Assembly: GCA_030374805.1 (NCBI GenBank)
Contig: JARGSG010000159.1
Span: forward strand, 1 to 20,587
Direction: 5' to 3'
Length of the DNA: 20,587 bases
From: Gracilaria gracilis
Lineage: Eukaryota; Rhodophyta; Florideophyceae; Gracilariales; Gracilariaceae
A model generated the notes under the pieces. That model had not been told where the DNA came from and searched no databases. It saw only the letters and a list, made by a program, of their open reading frames with translations. The translations under genes were made by a program, and so were the position numbers. Positions 18,153 to 20,587 of the stretch are shown piece after piece; position 1 is the stretch's first letter, and each line of letters begins with the position of its first letter.

Positions 18153-20587
18153 CCTACATTCCAAAAAGCACTCGCCCACATCTCCACAAAGCATTCGCCC
18201 ACATCTCCACCCACTCCACCCCACCTCCTCACCACTCCACCCTACATTCCAACAAGCAGTCCCCCACATCTCCACACTCCTCACCACTCCACCCTACATT
18301 CCAAAAAGCACTCGCCCACATCTCCACACTCCTCACCACTCCACCCTACATTCCAAAAAGCACTCGCCCACATCTCCACAAAGCATTCGCCCACATCTCC
18401 ACCCACTCCACCCACCTCCTCACCACTCCACCCTACATTCCAACAAGCACTCCCCCACATCTCCACACTCCTCACCACTCCACCCTACATTCCAAAAAGC
18501 ACTCCCCCACATCTCCACAAATCATTCGCCCACATCTCCACCCACTCTACCCACCTCCTCACCACTCCACCCTACATTCCAACAAGCACTCCCCCACATC
18601 TCCACATTCCTCACCACTCCACCCTACATTCCAACAAGCACTCCCCCACATCTCCACACTCCTCACCACTCCACCCTACGTTCCAAAAAGCACTCGCCCA
18701 CATCTCCACACTCCTCACCACTCCACCCTACATTCCAAAAAGCACTCGCCCACATCTCCACAAAGCATTCGCCCACATCTCCACCCACTCCACCCACCTC
18801 CTCACCACTCCACCCTACATTCCAAAAAGCACTCGCCCACATCTCCACCCACTCCACCCACCTCCTCACCACTCCACCCTACATTCCAAAAAGCACTCGC
18901 CCACATCTCCACAAAGCATTCGCCCACATCTCCACCCACTCCACCCACCTCCTCAGCACTCCACCCTACATTCCAACAAGCACTCCCCCACATCTCCACA
19001 CTCCTCACCACTCCACCCTACATTCCAAAAAGCACTCCCCCACATCTCCACAAATCATTCGCCCACATCTCCACCCACTCCACCCACCTCCTCACCACTC
19101 CACCCTACATTCCAACAAGCACTCCCCCACATCTCCACATTCCTCACCACTCCACCCTACATTCCAACAAGCACTCCCCCACATCTCCACAAAGCATTCG
19201 CCCACATCTCCACCCACTCCACCCACCTCCTCACCACTCCACCCTACATTCCAAAAAGCACTCGCCCACATCTCCACAAAGCATTCGCCCACATCTCCAC
19301 CCACTCCACCCACCTCCTCAGCACTCCACCCTACATTCCAACAAGCACTCCCCACATCTCCACACTCCTCACCACTCCACCCTACATTCCAAAAAGCACT
19401 CCCCCACATCTCCACAAATCATTCGCCCACATCTCCACCCACTCCACCCACCTCCTCACCACTCCACCCTACATTCCAACAAGCACTCCCCCACATCTCC
19501 ACATTCCTCACCACTCCACCCTACATTCCAACAAGCACTCCCCCCACATCTCCACACTCCTCACCACTCCACCCTACATTCCAAAAAGCACTCGCCCACA
19601 TCTCCACACTCCTCACCACTCCACCCTACATTCCAAAAAGCACTCGCCCACATCTCCACAAAGCATTCGCCCACATCTCCACCCACTCCACCCACCTCCT
19701 CACCACTCCACCCTACATTCCAAAAAGCACTCGCCCACATCTCCACCCACTCCACCCACCTCCTCACCACTCCACCCTACATTCCAAAAAGCACTCGCCC
19801 ACATCTCCACAAAGCATTCGCCCACATCTCCACCCACTCCACCCACCTCCTCAGCACACTCCCCCTACATCCAACAAGCACTCCACACTCCCCCACATCT
19901 CCACACTCCTCACCACTCACCACCCTACATTCCAAAAAGCACTCCCCACATCTCACAAATCATTCGCCCACATCTCCACCCACTCCACCCACCTCCTCAC
20001 CACTCCACCCTACATTCCAACAAGCACTCCCCCACATCTCCACACATTCCTCACCACTCCACCCTACATTCCAAAAAGCACTCGCCCACATCTCCACAAA
20101 GCATTCGCCCACATCTCCACCCACTCCACCCACCTCCTCAGCACTCCACCCTACATTCCAAAAGCACTCCTCCCACATCTCCACAAACATTCGCCCACAC
20201 ATCTCCACCCACTCCACCCACACTCCTCACCACTCCACCCTACATTCCAACAAGCACTCCCCCACATCTCCACACTCCTCAACACTCCACCCTACATTCC
20301 AAAAAGCACTCCCCCACATCTCCACAAATCATTCGCCCACATCTCCACCCACTCCACCCACCTCCTCACACTCCACCCTACATTCCAACAAGCACTCCCC
20401 ACATCTCCACACTCCTCACCACTCCACCCTACATTCCAAAAAGCACTCGCCCACATCTCCACAAAGCATTCGCCCACATCTCCACCCACTCCACCCACCT
20501 CCTCACCACTCCACCCTACATTCCAACAAGCACTCCCCCACATCTCCACACTCCTCACCACTCCACCCTACATTCCAAAAAGCACTC
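18145..20587. repeat. Right satellite array, continuing the left array
   Basis: The units, orientation and variants are the same as at 1-6352, and the array continues to the window edge. The first units carry the rarer variant CAAGCAGTCCC at about 18254, also seen near 2791 and 5451. A block at 18663-18872 recurs at 19561-19770 and matches 5860-6069 on the left, so both arms derive from one array. Around 19850-20400 units carry several one- to five-base indels. Confidence 0.97.

Overview
The window is nuclear DNA of a eukaryote. It carries spliceosomal-type introns of 63 and 67 nt, a eukaryotic hAT transposase with a BED zinc finger, and pieces of condensin SMC2, Enhancer of polycomb and cobalamin-dependent methionine synthase. 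B12-dependent MetH is absent from land plants and most fungi, so an alga or another protist is plausible, but the sequence does not settle the lineage.

Layout: positions 1-6352 and 18145-20587 are one G-poor, C/A-rich tandem satellite in the same orientation on both sides, built from 52-bp and 87-bp units. Between them lies a unique island of 11,792 bp (6353-18144). The island ends in imperfect 34-bp terminal inverted repeats and is flanked by a perfect 8-bp direct repeat (CACTCCAC). Removing the island plus one copy of that repeat restores an uninterrupted satellite unit, and also restores the local order of rarer unit variants. I therefore read the island as a single very large hAT-type transposon inserted into a pre-existing satellite array.

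Inside the element, from left to right: a subterminal region with repeated GGAAAnTTTCC motifs; an intact 814-aa hAT transposase (+); about 0.85 kb with no supported gene; an Enhancer-of-polycomb-like C-terminal fragment with no start codon (+); a complete SUA5/YrdC threonylcarbamoyl-AMP synthase gene (-); a methionine synthase (MetH) remnant with a frameshift, an in-frame stop and no homocysteine domain (-); an SMC2 remnant covering half the hinge and the following coiled coil, with frameshifts (-); an unrecognised 3-exon gene of about 279 aa (-); and a right subterminal region with palindromes. SMC2 and MetH sequence meet at a junction narrowed to about 20 bp (15405-15424).

The most interesting reading is that a hAT element of unusual size has captured several host genes or gene fragments, one of which (SUA5) is still a full-length reading frame. 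The captured genes share no obvious pathway; what links them is transposon cargo. Lineage, expression and mobility cannot be judged from this sequence alone.
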